A DNA stretch of 64,000 bases from Sporobolomyces roseus (taxonomy: Eukaryota; Basidiomycota; Microbotryomycetes; Sporidiobolales; Sporidiobolaceae), in NCBI GenBank assembly GCA_016617785.1, contig JADILM010000008.1, positions 1,302,001-1,366,000 on the forward strand. The letters run 5' to 3'. How positions within the stretch are numbered: position 1 is the stretch's first letter; the number at the start of each line of letters is the position of its first letter. The notes beneath the pieces are model-generated. The model made no database searches. It was given only the letters and a program-made list of their open reading frames with translations, and was not told the DNA's origin. A program made the translations under genes and the position numbers. Below are positions 1 through 10,123 of this stretch, piece after piece.

Positions 1-1564
1 ATACTGTGAATGGATGGTCAATATCTATCAGCTCGGTGATCAGAGTGGATACGACATAGGAGATCTACACACGCTTGCCTAGCCCTTTGACCTCTTCGAT
101 TCTTCCTCTCTCCCTTCTTATTCTCCCTCTCCGCCTCTTTCACCCATTTAGCATCCTCTCCGTCTGAATCCGAATAACTGACATATCCAGCAGCGAGGGA
201 GGGAAGGAAAGCCGAAGAAGTGACTGGCTTGTGAGGTTCTCGTTCTCGAATCAATCGTTTCTTTGCTGGAGGAGGTGAAGGCGATAGAGAGAGGGAAGGT
301 TTCGATCGCTTCGTTGGTCGAGTCGCTGTATCCTCCTCCTCCTCATCCTCTTCAGATCCAGACCAATCCCCTTCACTTCCATCACCCTCTCCATCGAGCG
401 CCGCCAACTCTCTCGCAATCTCATCATCGTCCAATTCTTCATCTTCCGATCCCGCCAATGGTCCTTCATCATCATCATCCTCACCACTCTCGAACCCTCC
501 ATTCAACCCTTCCTCCGAATCCGCATCAGATCCAGCCGCTTCAAGTAACGCTTTCCTCTGTTCACTCATCTCCATCGTTCGTTTCGGTAAATTCTTCTTA
601 GTCTCCTCCGCTTTCCTCGCCCGTTCCGCTCTCTTACTCAACCTCTTCTCTCCCGTCACACCTCCTTCTGTAGGTCCCACGGTCGGTACTGATACACTCT
701 CGACTTCTTTCCCCTTCCCCTTCGGATCGACCTTGATTTTCTCTTCTTTCAATTTCGAAGGCTCGACTTCTTCTCCCATTCGTTTCCTAACAGCTCTCAC
801 TACTTCCTCCCAACCTTCTGATACGGACTTGTTCGCGAGAATCCGATTGCGAGCTTTCCCTTCGGCTGATTGACCGGGGAGTTCAGTCCAGGATGGGGAA
901 GGGATCGAGGAGAGAATTGAAGGGACGAAAGGGATTTGACGAAGGACGGGAAGTTTGGGGAGGCGGGAAGAGAGGAGGTGAGGGGGAATTGAGTCGATTG
1001 AGAGAGCCTGCGATACCAAAGAATCCGGTCAGCTCTTTCTTGCGAGAGATGACGGGAACCTTGAAACGCACCTTGAGAGCCACTAGCTGAGCTTCCAAGT
1101 CTGTCAATAACGTTTGATCTACTTCCTTTCCCTCTTTCGGTTCCCTGCGAGGTGTTGAATACGAGAAAGGTCAATTTCTGAGTCAAATCTTCATCGCTCC
1201 TTCAGACTCACCTAGTACTCTTGATCTTCTTTGTCAGTTTCTGTACTTCAAAAGTCTTTGCTTTCTTACATGCCTTGTGCAGTAGCTTGTTTGCGTGAAA
1301 CTTTACAACCAAAGAGATCAGCTAAACTTTCCCTCACCGTCTCAAGGGTTTAGACTTACCATGTATGCTCTGAGACTAGCTTCTTGTTGTTCAGAATCTT
1401 GTACAACCTCTCCATCCTCGCCCGTAGTTGGTTGCTTCCATTTCTGTTCCAAAATAAATTCTTCATCAAACTTTATATTCAGCGAGAGAGGAGAGGGAGG
1501 GACTTACTGGTTTGCCAGGATGATCTGCTAGTCTCTTGCGTTTATTATTGATCGGCGGTACCAT
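1..1564 (-). CDS. BUD22: BUD22-like ribosome biogenesis factor (3' end outside window)
   Basis: Nuclear factor of the Bud22/SRFBP1 family, which acts in 18S rRNA maturation and small-subunit biogenesis. Exons read on the minus strand: 1508-1564, 1360-1443, 1212-1300, 1072-1144, 73-1007, and a last exon that begins at about position 3 and leaves the window. All joints are GT-AG and keep frame. The start is the ATG at 1564 (M-V-P-P-I-N-N-K-R-K-R). The N-terminal basic helix contains LLHKACKKAKTFEVQKL, typical of the family. A long acidic Asp/Glu/Ser stretch fills the middle, and the C-terminal signature SAFLPSLAAGY is followed by NRRGQRARQA, which splices to Ile as the family expects (RQA-I-W). 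At least 413 residues are visible. It is divergent from the F-box-like gene at 1867. The family assignment is strong; the last residues are not visible. Confidence 0.88.
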
Positions 1565-1866
1565 TGTGAAAGAATAGTCTTTGAGGGAAAGGGAGAAGCT
1601 CGCTTCAACTCTTGATCAGAGACCACTCACTTCGATCTCTCGCTTGGGCATCTTGAGACCCGTATACGCCTCAGAAGATCAGGAATAGGAGAGTGCACGT
1701 GTTCCCGTCGTTAGGTGAGCTGTCGTTTCGTTCTCCTCTTCCGCTCGTTTCTCGGCTCTGTTGCTCCCTCTCAACGCTGAGCTAATCCTGTACTGATCGA
1801 TGTGCAGTCCCTTCGAAACCACGAACTATCGGAGCTATACATCTCCGTCGAAACAACCTCGATAGA
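1565..1866. other. divergent intergenic region
   Basis: Short spacer between the BUD22 start (minus strand) and the F-box-like start at 1867 (plus strand), so it must hold both promoters. I see no clear TATA box or binding site. C/T-rich runs at about 1715-1765 are of the kind that often precede fungal starts. Confidence 0.5.
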
Positions 1867-2902
1867 ATGATCCCTTACCTCCCTCCCGAATTAATTCGCC
1901 AATCATCGAGTCATGTGTATCTCATTCGCCTCGATACAAAGCTTACGGAGATCGACAATACACTCTGCGTCAAGTGTGCCTCGTATCGCGGATGTTCTGC
2001 GCGATCGCTCAACCCCTTCTTCGCCAGAACGTTCTGATCGACAATGCGAGCAAGATTCAAATGGTCACGGAGCTGGCAAGTTCGATGGGCTGGACGGATG
2101 TCGTACGAAAGATGGTGATCTCGACAGGACAATGTTCAGGGCTATCGCACAAAGTCAGAGAGCTCGCATTGGTTTTCCCAAACGTTACCGATCTCGCAGT
2201 CAGCAGTTCCCACAAATCTACATTCGACCCTGTTGTGTTGAATCACTTCTTTCGTGCGTGTCTCCAGAGATCCCACTTCTCTTTGACAGCCGTACTTGAC
2301 TCGTTCCCAAATCTAGATCTGCAAACTTGCGAAATCAAATGTTACGCGCTGTTCAAAGAAGTCATATCGAAGAAGATTCGGCTCACAAATCTAGTCTCTC
2401 TCACACTCATCAGCAAGCGCAGCGAATTGGAACTGTACTGGTTCCTATCTCGACAATCCCTCCCTTCCCTTCGAATTCTCTCCCTTCCAACAATCAGCGG
2501 CGTTGGTCTCTCGTATCTCTCCCTTCACCCGCGCTTTCACGACCTACTTGTGCAACTCGACAGCATCTTCCTCTCTGCAACCTCTCTATCCGACCGCGTG
2601 CTCACTTTCCTGACGCCATTCCTTTTCAAAACTTTGGTCGATCTAGACACGCGCGATCCGCAACTCTACTACCGCCGCTTACCTGAGCTTGAACACATTC
2701 GTGTACCTGTTAGCCGTCGTAGCCTTGAAGGAGTCAGCAAGGGGCTGGAAAAGCTGAAGAGCCTCTACTTGTGTTCCGTCTATCTACACATTCGCTACAT
2801 AGAACTCGAGGACAACGCCGATCTACGTTCGCTTCTGTCGTCCTGCAAGAAGCGCGGTATCGAGGTCATCTATGAGGGGGAAGTGTCGGAGGATTGGAAC
2901 AT

Positions 2903-2907
2903 CAAAC
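2903..2907 (+). repeat. target-site duplication (left copy)
   Basis: CAAAC directly precedes the 5' LTR and is repeated at 10995-10999 after the 3' LTR. Five bases is the usual length for Ty3/gypsy integrases. Confidence 0.95.
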
Positions 2908-3778
2908 TGTGAGCGGGTCGACTTCCCGAGTCCTATGATTTAGTAGAGCTTTGAGTATTTTTGTATCGAAGCTTGAAATATCATTGCGAGAGAAGTTGCG
3001 AAGAAGTATTTCTCTCGAGAAGTTTTTCTCGGCTGGTCTTTATCCGACAGATCGAGAAAATATCTCCAAGTCGTTTTGATCGGTCAAAGAACTTCCCTCC
3101 CCTTCAGCTGTATCCTCACATGTTGGGTAGCTAGAGAATGCTCCGACGATTCTGAGCACGATGCTGCCTAGAGCATCTCGCTACAGTGAAGCGTTAACGA
3201 GTTATCGACGAAAGAAAGAGTTTTCCTCTTCTTCCCTTTCGAAGGAGATCTCCGTATGATCGTTCCCCGTTCTCCGTCTTCTCCTATCTCTATCCGTCCG
3301 TCGATGCGAGTGCACCTTGTGACTCCGACGCCGTCATTCCCCTTGTCCCATATGCCTTGTAGCCATCTTTAGATACTCTCTATCTTTTTCGTGTCTCTCT
3401 CCTCCCAGCTTAGACCAACTCCTTTGACTCTTTCTTGCTAGAATGTTCGATGACCATAGCTCACGTAGAACTATAAAGGAGGCGCTCAAGCGACTCCTCT
3501 CTTGCTTTTGGAATCATCACTTTTTACACTACACAACTTCTACTCAACCTTTCCTCTCTACCTTTGTGAGACCTCTCTTTCCCTCGACTCTCCCTGCACC
3601 CCACTCGGATCGACTCGACTACCTACCCCTTTCCAGGCGTACATCTGCCTTGGTTTCTCTCTAGAGGTGAAGTTCATCTTCAAGCTCAATTCCTCTGAAT
3701 CGGTTTCTCCGTTCAGTTTTGCCCCAGACTCTTTCCCCTCACATGTCGTTCACGTTTGAGTCGGTTCACTTGTTCACA
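2908..3778 (+). repeat. 5' LTR, 871 bp
   Basis: Begins TGTGAGCGGG and ends TTGTTCACA, giving TG...CA ends. It pairs base for base with 10124-10994 apart from three substitutions. It contains a TATA-like CTATAAAG at 3471 and so should carry the element promoter. Confidence 0.95.
3471..3478 (+). promoter_or_regulatory. probable TATA box of the 5' LTR
   Basis: CTATAAAG about 563 bases into the LTR and 400 bases before the Gag-Pol ATG. It marks a likely U3/R boundary a few tens of bases downstream. The same octamer lies at 10687 in the 3' LTR. The position is reasonable; transcription has not been shown. Confidence 0.5.
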
Positions 3779-3780
3779 AT

Positions 3781-3796
3781 TGGCGTCCAGAGCAGG
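3781..3796 (+). other. tRNA primer-binding site
   Basis: TGGCGTCCAGAGCAGG begins two bases after the 5' LTR. The leading TGG pairs with a tRNA 3' CCA end, the usual arrangement for minus-strand priming. The matching tRNA is not in this window (the tRNA-Gly here has a different acceptor end), so the primer species is open. Confidence 0.75.
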
Positions 3797-3870
3797 ATTG
3801 TCGAGTTATAGAAAGTAGAGCACCTCGCTAATATACTTTATCTCGCTTTTCCATCTTTTCTTTCGTAGAT

Positions 3871-6800
3871 ATGTCTTCCGCTGCTCGCGACGAAGACCTC
3901 ATCGATTACGTGGATGAATCGGAACGTGCCGTCAACTCCACCGCCCAAGCGCAGTCTGCTACCGAAGGTATGCCTCGGCGTTTCACCCGATCTCAGATTC
4001 AGAAAGTCGCAGTAAATACTGATGATTCTGTCCGAGACGTTAGATACACCGATGGCCACGATCCCCGAACAGGAACCTTCCGAAGCTCAGACCCACGCCC
4101 CTGCTCAAGAGACCGCTCAGGAACCTCTTCCGAAGCTTCTCTTGCCCAAGTTTCCGAAAGCCGCGGAACCTCACAAGGAGGCAATCAAGGAGAAAGAGAT
4201 CCGAGAGCTTTGCGCGAAGCTCTCGCAGAAGACAGCAACCCACGAGGCCGAGAAGGTGAAAATCTGTTACCGACGATTTCTACCCCTGACAGAGCTGACT
4301 CTAGTCTCACCTCCTCAGATCGCAGATCCTCCATCCAGTCTCCCCCTCCCCAACTTCCGGCCCGTTTCGTGCACGGAAAGAGCGGAGTCGATGATGGACG
4401 CGCTCGAGTTTTATCGAGAGGAAGCGTTTCAGTTAACTCAACTGCAGAACGCTCAAAGCGCTCTCGAAGAAACCGCGCGAAGGAAAATGGAGTTGATCAG
4501 AGAAGCCAGAGCCCAAGGTTTCACCCAAGAGATGGTCGAGGCCTATCAATGCAGTCCGCAGCGATACACCCCTTACCCCTTGAGGAAAGAAACCGTCAAG
4601 CTCGAGGCCAAAGCTATCCAAAGGAGAATGCCCAAAGTGCCTCTTCATCCCCCGGAAAGCTCGAAGCCAGCTCCCTCTCGTCTCTCGCAACCGATGAAGA
4701 AGAAATCGAGGCCCACGAAGAAACAACGCGAGGAGAAGCGCCAACTCAAGGAGCTTCAGAAGACCCTCAAAGATTATTCTCCCGAGATAAAAGCTCGCCT
4801 CATGGCCTCCCTAGCAGAAACTTCGTAGATCACTCTCATTTGAAATCTTTGATTAGTCTTGTTCTGTCCGAGACTCTCGAGAGCTTCGAAGATCGCAATT
4901 TAGCTCACTTCGAAAAGCTGCGTTTTGAAATGCTCAATCAGTCTGCGACGACTGTCGATGCTTTCTCGCAACTCTTCTCTCGTATCAGCGTACTTAATGA
5001 AGATCTCAGTGATCGAGTCAACGAAGCAAGCTCTGCCTCTTACACGGAATTTTCCTCGCTCAAACAGGAGATGTACGAACTGAAAATTACGCTTCGTGAT
5101 TTACCCGAGCTCATTCGTTCGATTCCTCCTCACCTCGCACGAACCACTTCTGTCGAGAACTCGAAAGACCCGAAATTCAGTTCCACCTTCGAAGGAATAG
5201 AAAATATTTCTTCCTCGAAGATCGCTGCCGAAGCCCCTGAATTGTCGATCACGTCGATCAAGTCTCACTCCTCTGATCCTAAAATCGCAGAATTTCCTAC
5301 TTTCAGCGGGAAACGAGGAGAAAGCGATCACGTCGAGTTCATCCAGAAGATGGATATGCTGATTCTAGCCAATGAACTGACCGATAGAAAAGTTATGGCG
5401 AAACTACCAAACCTTTTCAAAGATGCCGCCGAATCTTGGTATTTTCTTCGCATGCAAGAGATTCCCGTTCCACGCACATGGAACGAGTGGAAATCAGCTA
5501 TTAAGTTACGCTTCGAGACCCCGCTTTATCTTCGAGAAAAGCGCAATCTCTTGACTCGCATGAATTACAACGGCGAAGACGAACCCCTATCTTGGTGGGA
5601 TTCGTTCGTACGCTTAGTTCGACAGCTCCACCCTACCGCTCCTAGCGACGAGGTATTTGGAATGCTGATGGATCGTCTTCCTACCGACATGCGTACGCCT
5701 ATTCAACTCTCGATTGCTCAAACGTCCCCGAGTCTCAGCGATTTCGGAGCGACTTTCGAATCGATCGCCCTCGCGAGAAACCCTCACGCTGGCCGCAGCA
5801 GACACGATCGTGATCGACGTAATGCTGCGAACTCTTCGAAAACGAGCTCCTACAACGATCGCAACTCGTCGAAAAAAGACGTATCGAAAAATCGAGATCA
5901 ACCTCGAAAGCCTGAATCGTCCTCTCGTGCTATCACCTGCTACGAATGCGGACAAGAAGGTCATATTTCGCTTAAGTGCCCCAAGCGCGGCGCTGGAAAG
6001 AAGATCCAAGCCCTCGAGTACGAAGGAGAATCGAGCTCGAACGAAGACAACGTCGAACCTTCGGATTCCGCTTCTTCGACCGATCTCGCGAACGATGAAT
6101 CCGATATTGAATCCTATGAAGTTCAAACTCTAGGTTTCGACATGACTTCTGACGAAATTCGAGGAAGTTCAAGCGATTCCGCCTTACTCGAGCACGAAGC
6201 TTACGATCAATTCTCCATCAAATCAGTGAGTCTCCCTGATTCCCTACCACTTTACGAACGAGCTGCTGTTACTCATTCCCCGGTTAACGTTGCGGTTGAC
6301 GACGTCAAAACAGTGCTAAATTCCTGTCCGGTACATCCAGTTCAGCCTCTTTCGAAACGTCCTCCTCTCGGTCAATCTTTCAAAAATGGTTCCCCCGTCA
6401 CCACTCCTGTAGTTCTAAACGAATGTGTAATGCGCGCTTGCTTAGATTCTGGTGCTGGACCTTCTGTAATTGACGAGAGTACACTTGCGAAAATTGATCC
6501 ACTTTTCGAGCAGAAGTTACTCCCCGTTGACGCGCTCAAATTCACCGCTTTCGGTTCGAATCTCTCGCTCCGCGGAGTCTACCTCGCTGACATCATTTTT
6601 CCGCATCCCAGAGGATCACTTCGACTTTCAGTCGAACTCGTCGTTATTCCGACAAAGACTTGTCCTTCTCAGCTTATTTTGGGAAACGATACGCTGCACG
6701 CTTACGGTGTCGATATTCGATCGTCGAATGGACGTTGGTTCACTATCGGAAAGAACAAACAGAAGTTCTCAATTTCGAATGACTCTCGCAAGCTACAAAC

Positions 6801-9800
6801 TCCTTTTTCGATCGCTTCCGTTGATGCGAACTCCACGAGCGCTCAAGCGTCGGAGTCGTCACCTGCTTCTTCCCCTCCCCCTACTGCAGAGAAGAGCAGT
6901 TTCGAGTATCTTACCGCACCGGGTAAAGACACCCCCTATCCGGACGATTTTGAAGAAGCGATAAAGCTGATGCATTTTTCCGACAAGCTTTCGGAAGAAC
7001 AAGTTGATCAACTCCTTGATATCATACGAGACTATCCGATGGTTTTTGCTCATGGAAAGCACCAAATCGGAAATGTCGAAAAATTCAAGTGCGAGTTGAA
7101 ACTCAACACTACCGATCTTCCTGCTAAGATCAAACAGCGACCTTATCCAGCGAGTCCACCCTCGCGTGTTCAATATCAGATCTTGATTAACGAGCTTTTG
7201 AAAATGGGGATTATTCGCCCCTCGAGCTCAAGATGGGCTCACCCCGCTATCTTGGTCTCTCACAACGGGAAGTTTCGCTTAGCGATCAACTACCAACTAC
7301 TGAACACGCTGACGGACGGAGACTCGTATCCGATCCCTCGAATTGACAGTATCGTTCACGATACCTTCGGAAAACTCTTCATGTCAGCGCTAGACGCTAA
7401 CAAAGGTTACAATCAAATCGAAATCAGTGAAGAGTCGATTCCTCTTACGTCGTTCGTGACCCCTGACGGTCAATACGAGTACGTTCGCATGCCGCTTGGT
7501 CTGAAAAACGCACCTGCGATTTTTCAGCGAGCGATGAACGAAACTTTTCATGCCGAAATTGTCGACGGATGGCTCCGAATCTACATCGACGACACGCTAG
7601 TCTCGAGTAAAACGTGGCCTGAGCACCTTCGTCAACTTCGACACACCCTCGCAACATTTGAGCGAGATGGTTGGACTTTGTCTCCCGCAAAATGTCGCTT
7701 TGGTTTTGACGAGCTTGTACAACTCGGTCACAAAATTTCGGGATTAACTATCGCTGTCGACGATAAGAAAGTTGCAGCGGTAAAAGACTGGAAAACTCCT
7801 CGGAACTTGCACGAAATTCAAGGTTTCCTCGGTTTTACCGGCTACTACCGCAAATTTATCGAGAACTACGCCGCGATTGCTCGTCCCCTCACGAGGCTCT
7901 TGTCGAAAGACGTCGCTTACGAATGGACAATCGCGTGCGAGCAAGCTTTTGAAACGTTAAAATCGAAACTCCTCACCGCTCCCGTTCTCGGGCAGCCAGA
8001 CTTCAACGTCCCTTTTCAGGTCTATCTCGATGCTAGTGGCCTCGGCTTAGGTGCAGTCCTGCAGCAAAAACAGAATCGCGATGGAGCGCTCAAAGATGTC
8101 GTTCTTTGTTATATCTCGCGACAGCTCAAGGATTCCGAAAGCCGTTACGGAGCCACTCAGCTCGAGTGCCTAGCTCTCGTTTGGGCTCTTGAGAAGCTCC
8201 ACCTCTTCCTCGATGGTTCTCAATTCGAGGTTTACACTGACTGCATTGCAATCCGAGCTTTGCTCGATCTTCGCAGTCCTAATCGACACATGCTTCGATG
8301 GCAGCTCGCTATTCAGGAGTATCGTGGTCGAATGACGATCATTCACCGGCCCGGTAAAGCGAACGCGAATGCCGATGCACTCTCGCGCTTTCCACTACCG
8401 AACGATTCTTCGAATCCCGCGGCTGATCTCGACGTTCGCGATGAGCCAAAGATTCACGCTCTCGCTTTCACGGAGCTCGACGATAGCTTCTTTGAAGGTA
8501 TTCGAAAGGGCTATTCAGCGAGTACAGACTTCAAAGTCATCGTCGACGCTCTGACGAATTCTTCGACTTCGGATAATTCGGTTGCGCTTGCAATTCAAGA
8601 CAAGAAACTTCGTACCCTTTTTGAAAGCGGACGATTCTTTGTCTTAGACGATTTGCTATACCGCCGATCCGGAGTCTCGGCCTCTCTTGTGGTGGCGGAC
8701 GCAGGAACGAAATCATTGATCATTTCCTCCTGCCACGACGAAATCTTATCAGGACATCTCAGCGCCGAAAAGACGCTAGCGAGAATGAAACCGATCGCGT
8801 GGTGGCCCGGCATGACGATCGACGTCGAAGATTACTGCTCTTCATGCGATCCTTGTCAACGAGCTCTTCGTCGAACTGGAAAACCGTTTGGTTTTGCGGT
8901 CAAGATCGAAGCTCCCACAGGCCCATGGTCGATCATCAATATGGATTTCGTCGGATCCCTTCCCCCTGGAGGTAAAAATCGTTACGACACTGTCCTCGTC
9001 GTCGTCGATCGATTTAGTCGACGAAAGCGTTTTCTCCTCACACATTCGAATGCTACGGCTCGCATGATAGCTCGATTATTCTTTGAAAGCATCTTGCGAG
9101 AACATGGTGTTCCGAATGGTATCATAACCGATCGAGACAAACTCTTCGTTTCAGAGTTTTGGCGTTCACTCGCAGGACTTTGCGGTTTTCAACTCAAGCT
9201 TTCAACGGCTTACCACCCGCAAACCGACGGTCTCGCCGAGAGGAGTATCCAGTCACTCGAAGACATGCTCCGAAGGTTCTGTGCATTCAACCCTGAATGG
9301 ACCGATAGCGAAGGAATCACTCGCGATTGGACCGACCTTCTCCCTGCCCTCGAGTTCGCGATTAACTCCGTTCCGAACGCCTCTAGCGGTAAAAGCCCCT
9401 TCGTCCTGGAACGAGGGTACAACCCGAAGAGTGTTTACTCTCTAGTAACGTCGAAACTACCCACCGCGACTACCGCTCCTTCGACTCGCATTTTCGCTGA
9501 TGCCATCTCCGAAGCTCATCTTCGCGCACAGAAATGCATCGACGAGTCAACTGAAGCCGCAAAGCAACGCTGGGACAAGAAGCATGCGAATCCACCGTTC
9601 AAAATCGGGGATCTCGTATGGGTTTCGACGATACACTTTCGTTTCGGAGGCTCGACTAAACTGGTCCCGCCTTTCGTTGGACCTTTCGCTGTACTCAAGA
9701 TGATTGGTACTAACGCTGTTCGAGTAGCTCTCACTCATCCCTACGACAGAAAGCACAATGTCTTTCCTGTTTCACTCCTCAAGCTGCACAAGGACAATGA

Positions 9801-10083
9801 TCCCGTGCGTTTCCCCAATCGACCGAAGGCTCCTTATCCTCTTCCTGAGATTATCGGAGACGAGCCTGAGTGGGAAATCGAAGCCATCCTTGACGAGCGA
9901 ACCGTTTCGAAAAAAGGCAAGAATGGGAAAAAGACGAATGTCGTCGAGTACCTAGTCTCTTGGAAAGGCTTCGATGAGGAATGGTGGTTACCCGAGTCGT
10001 CGCTCAAAAACGCTCCAGAATTGCTGAAAGATTTCAAATCGAAACAAGCGAGCAAGTCGAAGCGGTCAAAGCAACGAAAGTAA
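3871..10083 (+). CDS. Gag-Pol polyprotein of chromovirus, 2,070 aa
   Basis: Single uninterrupted frame from the ATG at 3871. Residue positions seen: retrotransposon Gag core at about 470-640; CCHC zinc knuckle CYECGQEGHISLKC at 690; aspartic protease LDSGAGPS with Asp 859; reverse transcriptase with catalytic YIDD at 1238-1241; RNase H beginning near DASGLGLGAVLQQ at 1387; integrase HHCC finger from His 1622, catalytic core with first Asp at 1692, then TDRD and the DGLAERS helix; chromodomain from about 2001 (W-E-I-E-A-I-L...YLVSWKG...W-W-L-P-E). The chromodomain places it among chromoviruses, which in fungi direct integration through histone marks. Gag and Pol share one frame with no frameshift. 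The segment at residues 52-319 is low-complexity and coincides with an overlapping open frame at 4022-4828. Confidence 0.95.
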   Translation: MSSAARDEDLIDYVDESERAVNSTAQAQSATEGMPRRFTRSQIQKVAVNTDDSVRDVRYTDGHDPRTGTFRSSDPRPCSRDRSGTSSEASLAQVSESRGTSQGGNQGERDPRALREALAEDSNPRGREGENLLPTISTPDRADSSLTSSDRRSSIQSPPPQLPARFVHGKSGVDDGRARVLSRGSVSVNSTAERSKRSRRNRAKENGVDQRSQSPRFHPRDGRGLSMQSAAIHPLPLEERNRQARGQSYPKENAQSASSSPGKLEASSLSSLATDEEEIEAHEETTRGEAPTQGASEDPQRLFSRDKSSPHGLPSRNFVDHSHLKSLISLVLSETLESFEDRNLAHFEKLRFEMLNQSATTVDAFSQLFSRISVLNEDLSDRVNEASSASYTEFSSLKQEMYELKITLRDLPELIRSIPPHLARTTSVENSKDPKFSSTFEGIENISSSKIAAEAPELSITSIKSHSSDPKIAEFPTFSGKRGESDHVEFIQKMDMLILANELTDRKVMAKLPNLFKDAAESWYFLRMQEIPVPRTWNEWKSAIKLRFETPLYLREKRNLLTRMNYNGEDEPLSWWDSFVRLVRQLHPTAPSDEVFGMLMDRLPTDMRTPIQLSIAQTSPSLSDFGATFESIALARNPHAGRSRHDRDRRNAANSSKTSSYNDRNSSKKDVSKNRDQPRKPESSSRAITCYECGQEGHISLKCPKRGAGKKIQALEYEGESSSNEDNVEPSDSASSTDLANDESDIESYEVQTLGFDMTSDEIRGSSSDSALLEHEAYDQFSIKSVSLPDSLPLYERAAVTHSPVNVAVDDVKTVLNSCPVHPVQPLSKRPPLGQSFKNGSPVTTPVVLNECVMRACLDSGAGPSVIDESTLAKIDPLFEQKLLPVDALKFTAFGSNLSLRGVYLADIIFPHPRGSLRLSVELVVIPTKTCPSQLILGNDTLHAYGVDIRSSNGRWFTIGKNKQKFSISNDSRKLQTPFSIASVDANSTSAQASESSPASSPPPTAEKSSFEYLTAPGKDTPYPDDFEEAIKLMHFSDKLSEEQVDQLLDIIRDYPMVFAHGKHQIGNVEKFKCELKLNTTDLPAKIKQRPYPASPPSRVQYQILINELLKMGIIRPSSSRWAHPAILVSHNGKFRLAINYQLLNTLTDGDSYPIPRIDSIVHDTFGKLFMSALDANKGYNQIEISEESIPLTSFVTPDGQYEYVRMPLGLKNAPAIFQRAMNETFHAEIVDGWLRIYIDDTLVSSKTWPEHLRQLRHTLATFERDGWTLSPAKCRFGFDELVQLGHKISGLTIAVDDKKVAAVKDWKTPRNLHEIQGFLGFTGYYRKFIENYAAIARPLTRLLSKDVAYEWTIACEQAFETLKSKLLTAPVLGQPDFNVPFQVYLDASGLGLGAVLQQKQNRDGALKDVVLCYISRQLKDSESRYGATQLECLALVWALEKLHLFLDGSQFEVYTDCIAIRALLDLRSPNRHMLRWQLAIQEYRGRMTIIHRPGKANANADALSRFPLPNDSSNPAADLDVRDEPKIHALAFTELDDSFFEGIRKGYSASTDFKVIVDALTNSSTSDNSVALAIQDKKLRTLFESGRFFVLDDLLYRRSGVSASLVVADAGTKSLIISSCHDEILSGHLSAEKTLARMKPIAWWPGMTIDVEDYCSSCDPCQRALRRTGKPFGFAVKIEAPTGPWSIINMDFVGSLPPGGKNRYDTVLVVVDRFSRRKRFLLTHSNATARMIARLFFESILREHGVPNGIITDRDKLFVSEFWRSLAGLCGFQLKLSTAYHPQTDGLAERSIQSLEDMLRRFCAFNPEWTDSEGITRDWTDLLPALEFAINSVPNASSGKSPFVLERGYNPKSVYSLVTSKLPTATTAPSTRIFADAISEAHLRAQKCIDESTEAAKQRWDKKHANPPFKIGDLVWVSTIHFRFGGSTKLVPPFVGPFAVLKMIGTNAVRVALTHPYDRKHNVFPVSLLKLHKDNDPVRFPNRPKAPYPLPEIIGDEPEWEIEAILDERTVSKKGKNGKKTNVVEYLVSWKGFDEEWWLPESSLKNAPELLKDFKSKQASKSKRSKQRK
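4022..4828 (+). CDS. overlapping open frame within gag (268 aa), possible overprinted protein
   Basis: Open in another frame of the Gag region, from the ATG at 4022 (the previous in-frame stop is TAA at 4013) to the TAG at 4826. The conceptual product is a plausible protein: Pro/Glu-rich N-terminus, a helical middle (ALEETARRKMELIREARAQG) and a strongly basic C-terminus rich in KK/KR with a coiled-coil look. Its codons use many GAG, AAG, ATC and CTC triplets. The polyprotein in the same stretch reads as Ser/Arg-rich low-complexity sequence. No homologue is recognised. It would need leaky scanning or a separate message. A non-coding open frame caused by composition is the alternative. Confidence 0.4.
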   Translation: MILSETLDTPMATIPEQEPSEAQTHAPAQETAQEPLPKLLLPKFPKAAEPHKEAIKEKEIRELCAKLSQKTATHEAEKVKICYRRFLPLTELTLVSPPQIADPPSSLPLPNFRPVSCTERAESMMDALEFYREEAFQLTQLQNAQSALEETARRKMELIREARAQGFTQEMVEAYQCSPQRYTPYPLRKETVKLEAKAIQRRMPKVPLHPPESSKPAPSRLSQPMKKKSRPTKKQREEKRQLKELQKTLKDYSPEIKARLMASLAETS

Positions 10084-10113
10084 TCACCGCTCATGGAACA
10101 GCGGTCTTCTTTT

Positions 10114-10123
10114 GGTGGGCGAG
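10114..10123 (+). other. purine tract before 3' LTR
   Basis: GGTGGGCGAG directly abuts the TG of the 3' LTR, the place where the plus-strand primer (polypurine tract) is expected. It is short and contains T and C, so the call rests mainly on position. Confidence 0.4.

Noticed and set aside
3443..3759. Short frames inside both LTRs (also at 10659-10975)
   Set aside because: They repeat in both LTRs because the LTRs are copies. They are C/T-rich leader sequence with no protein character.
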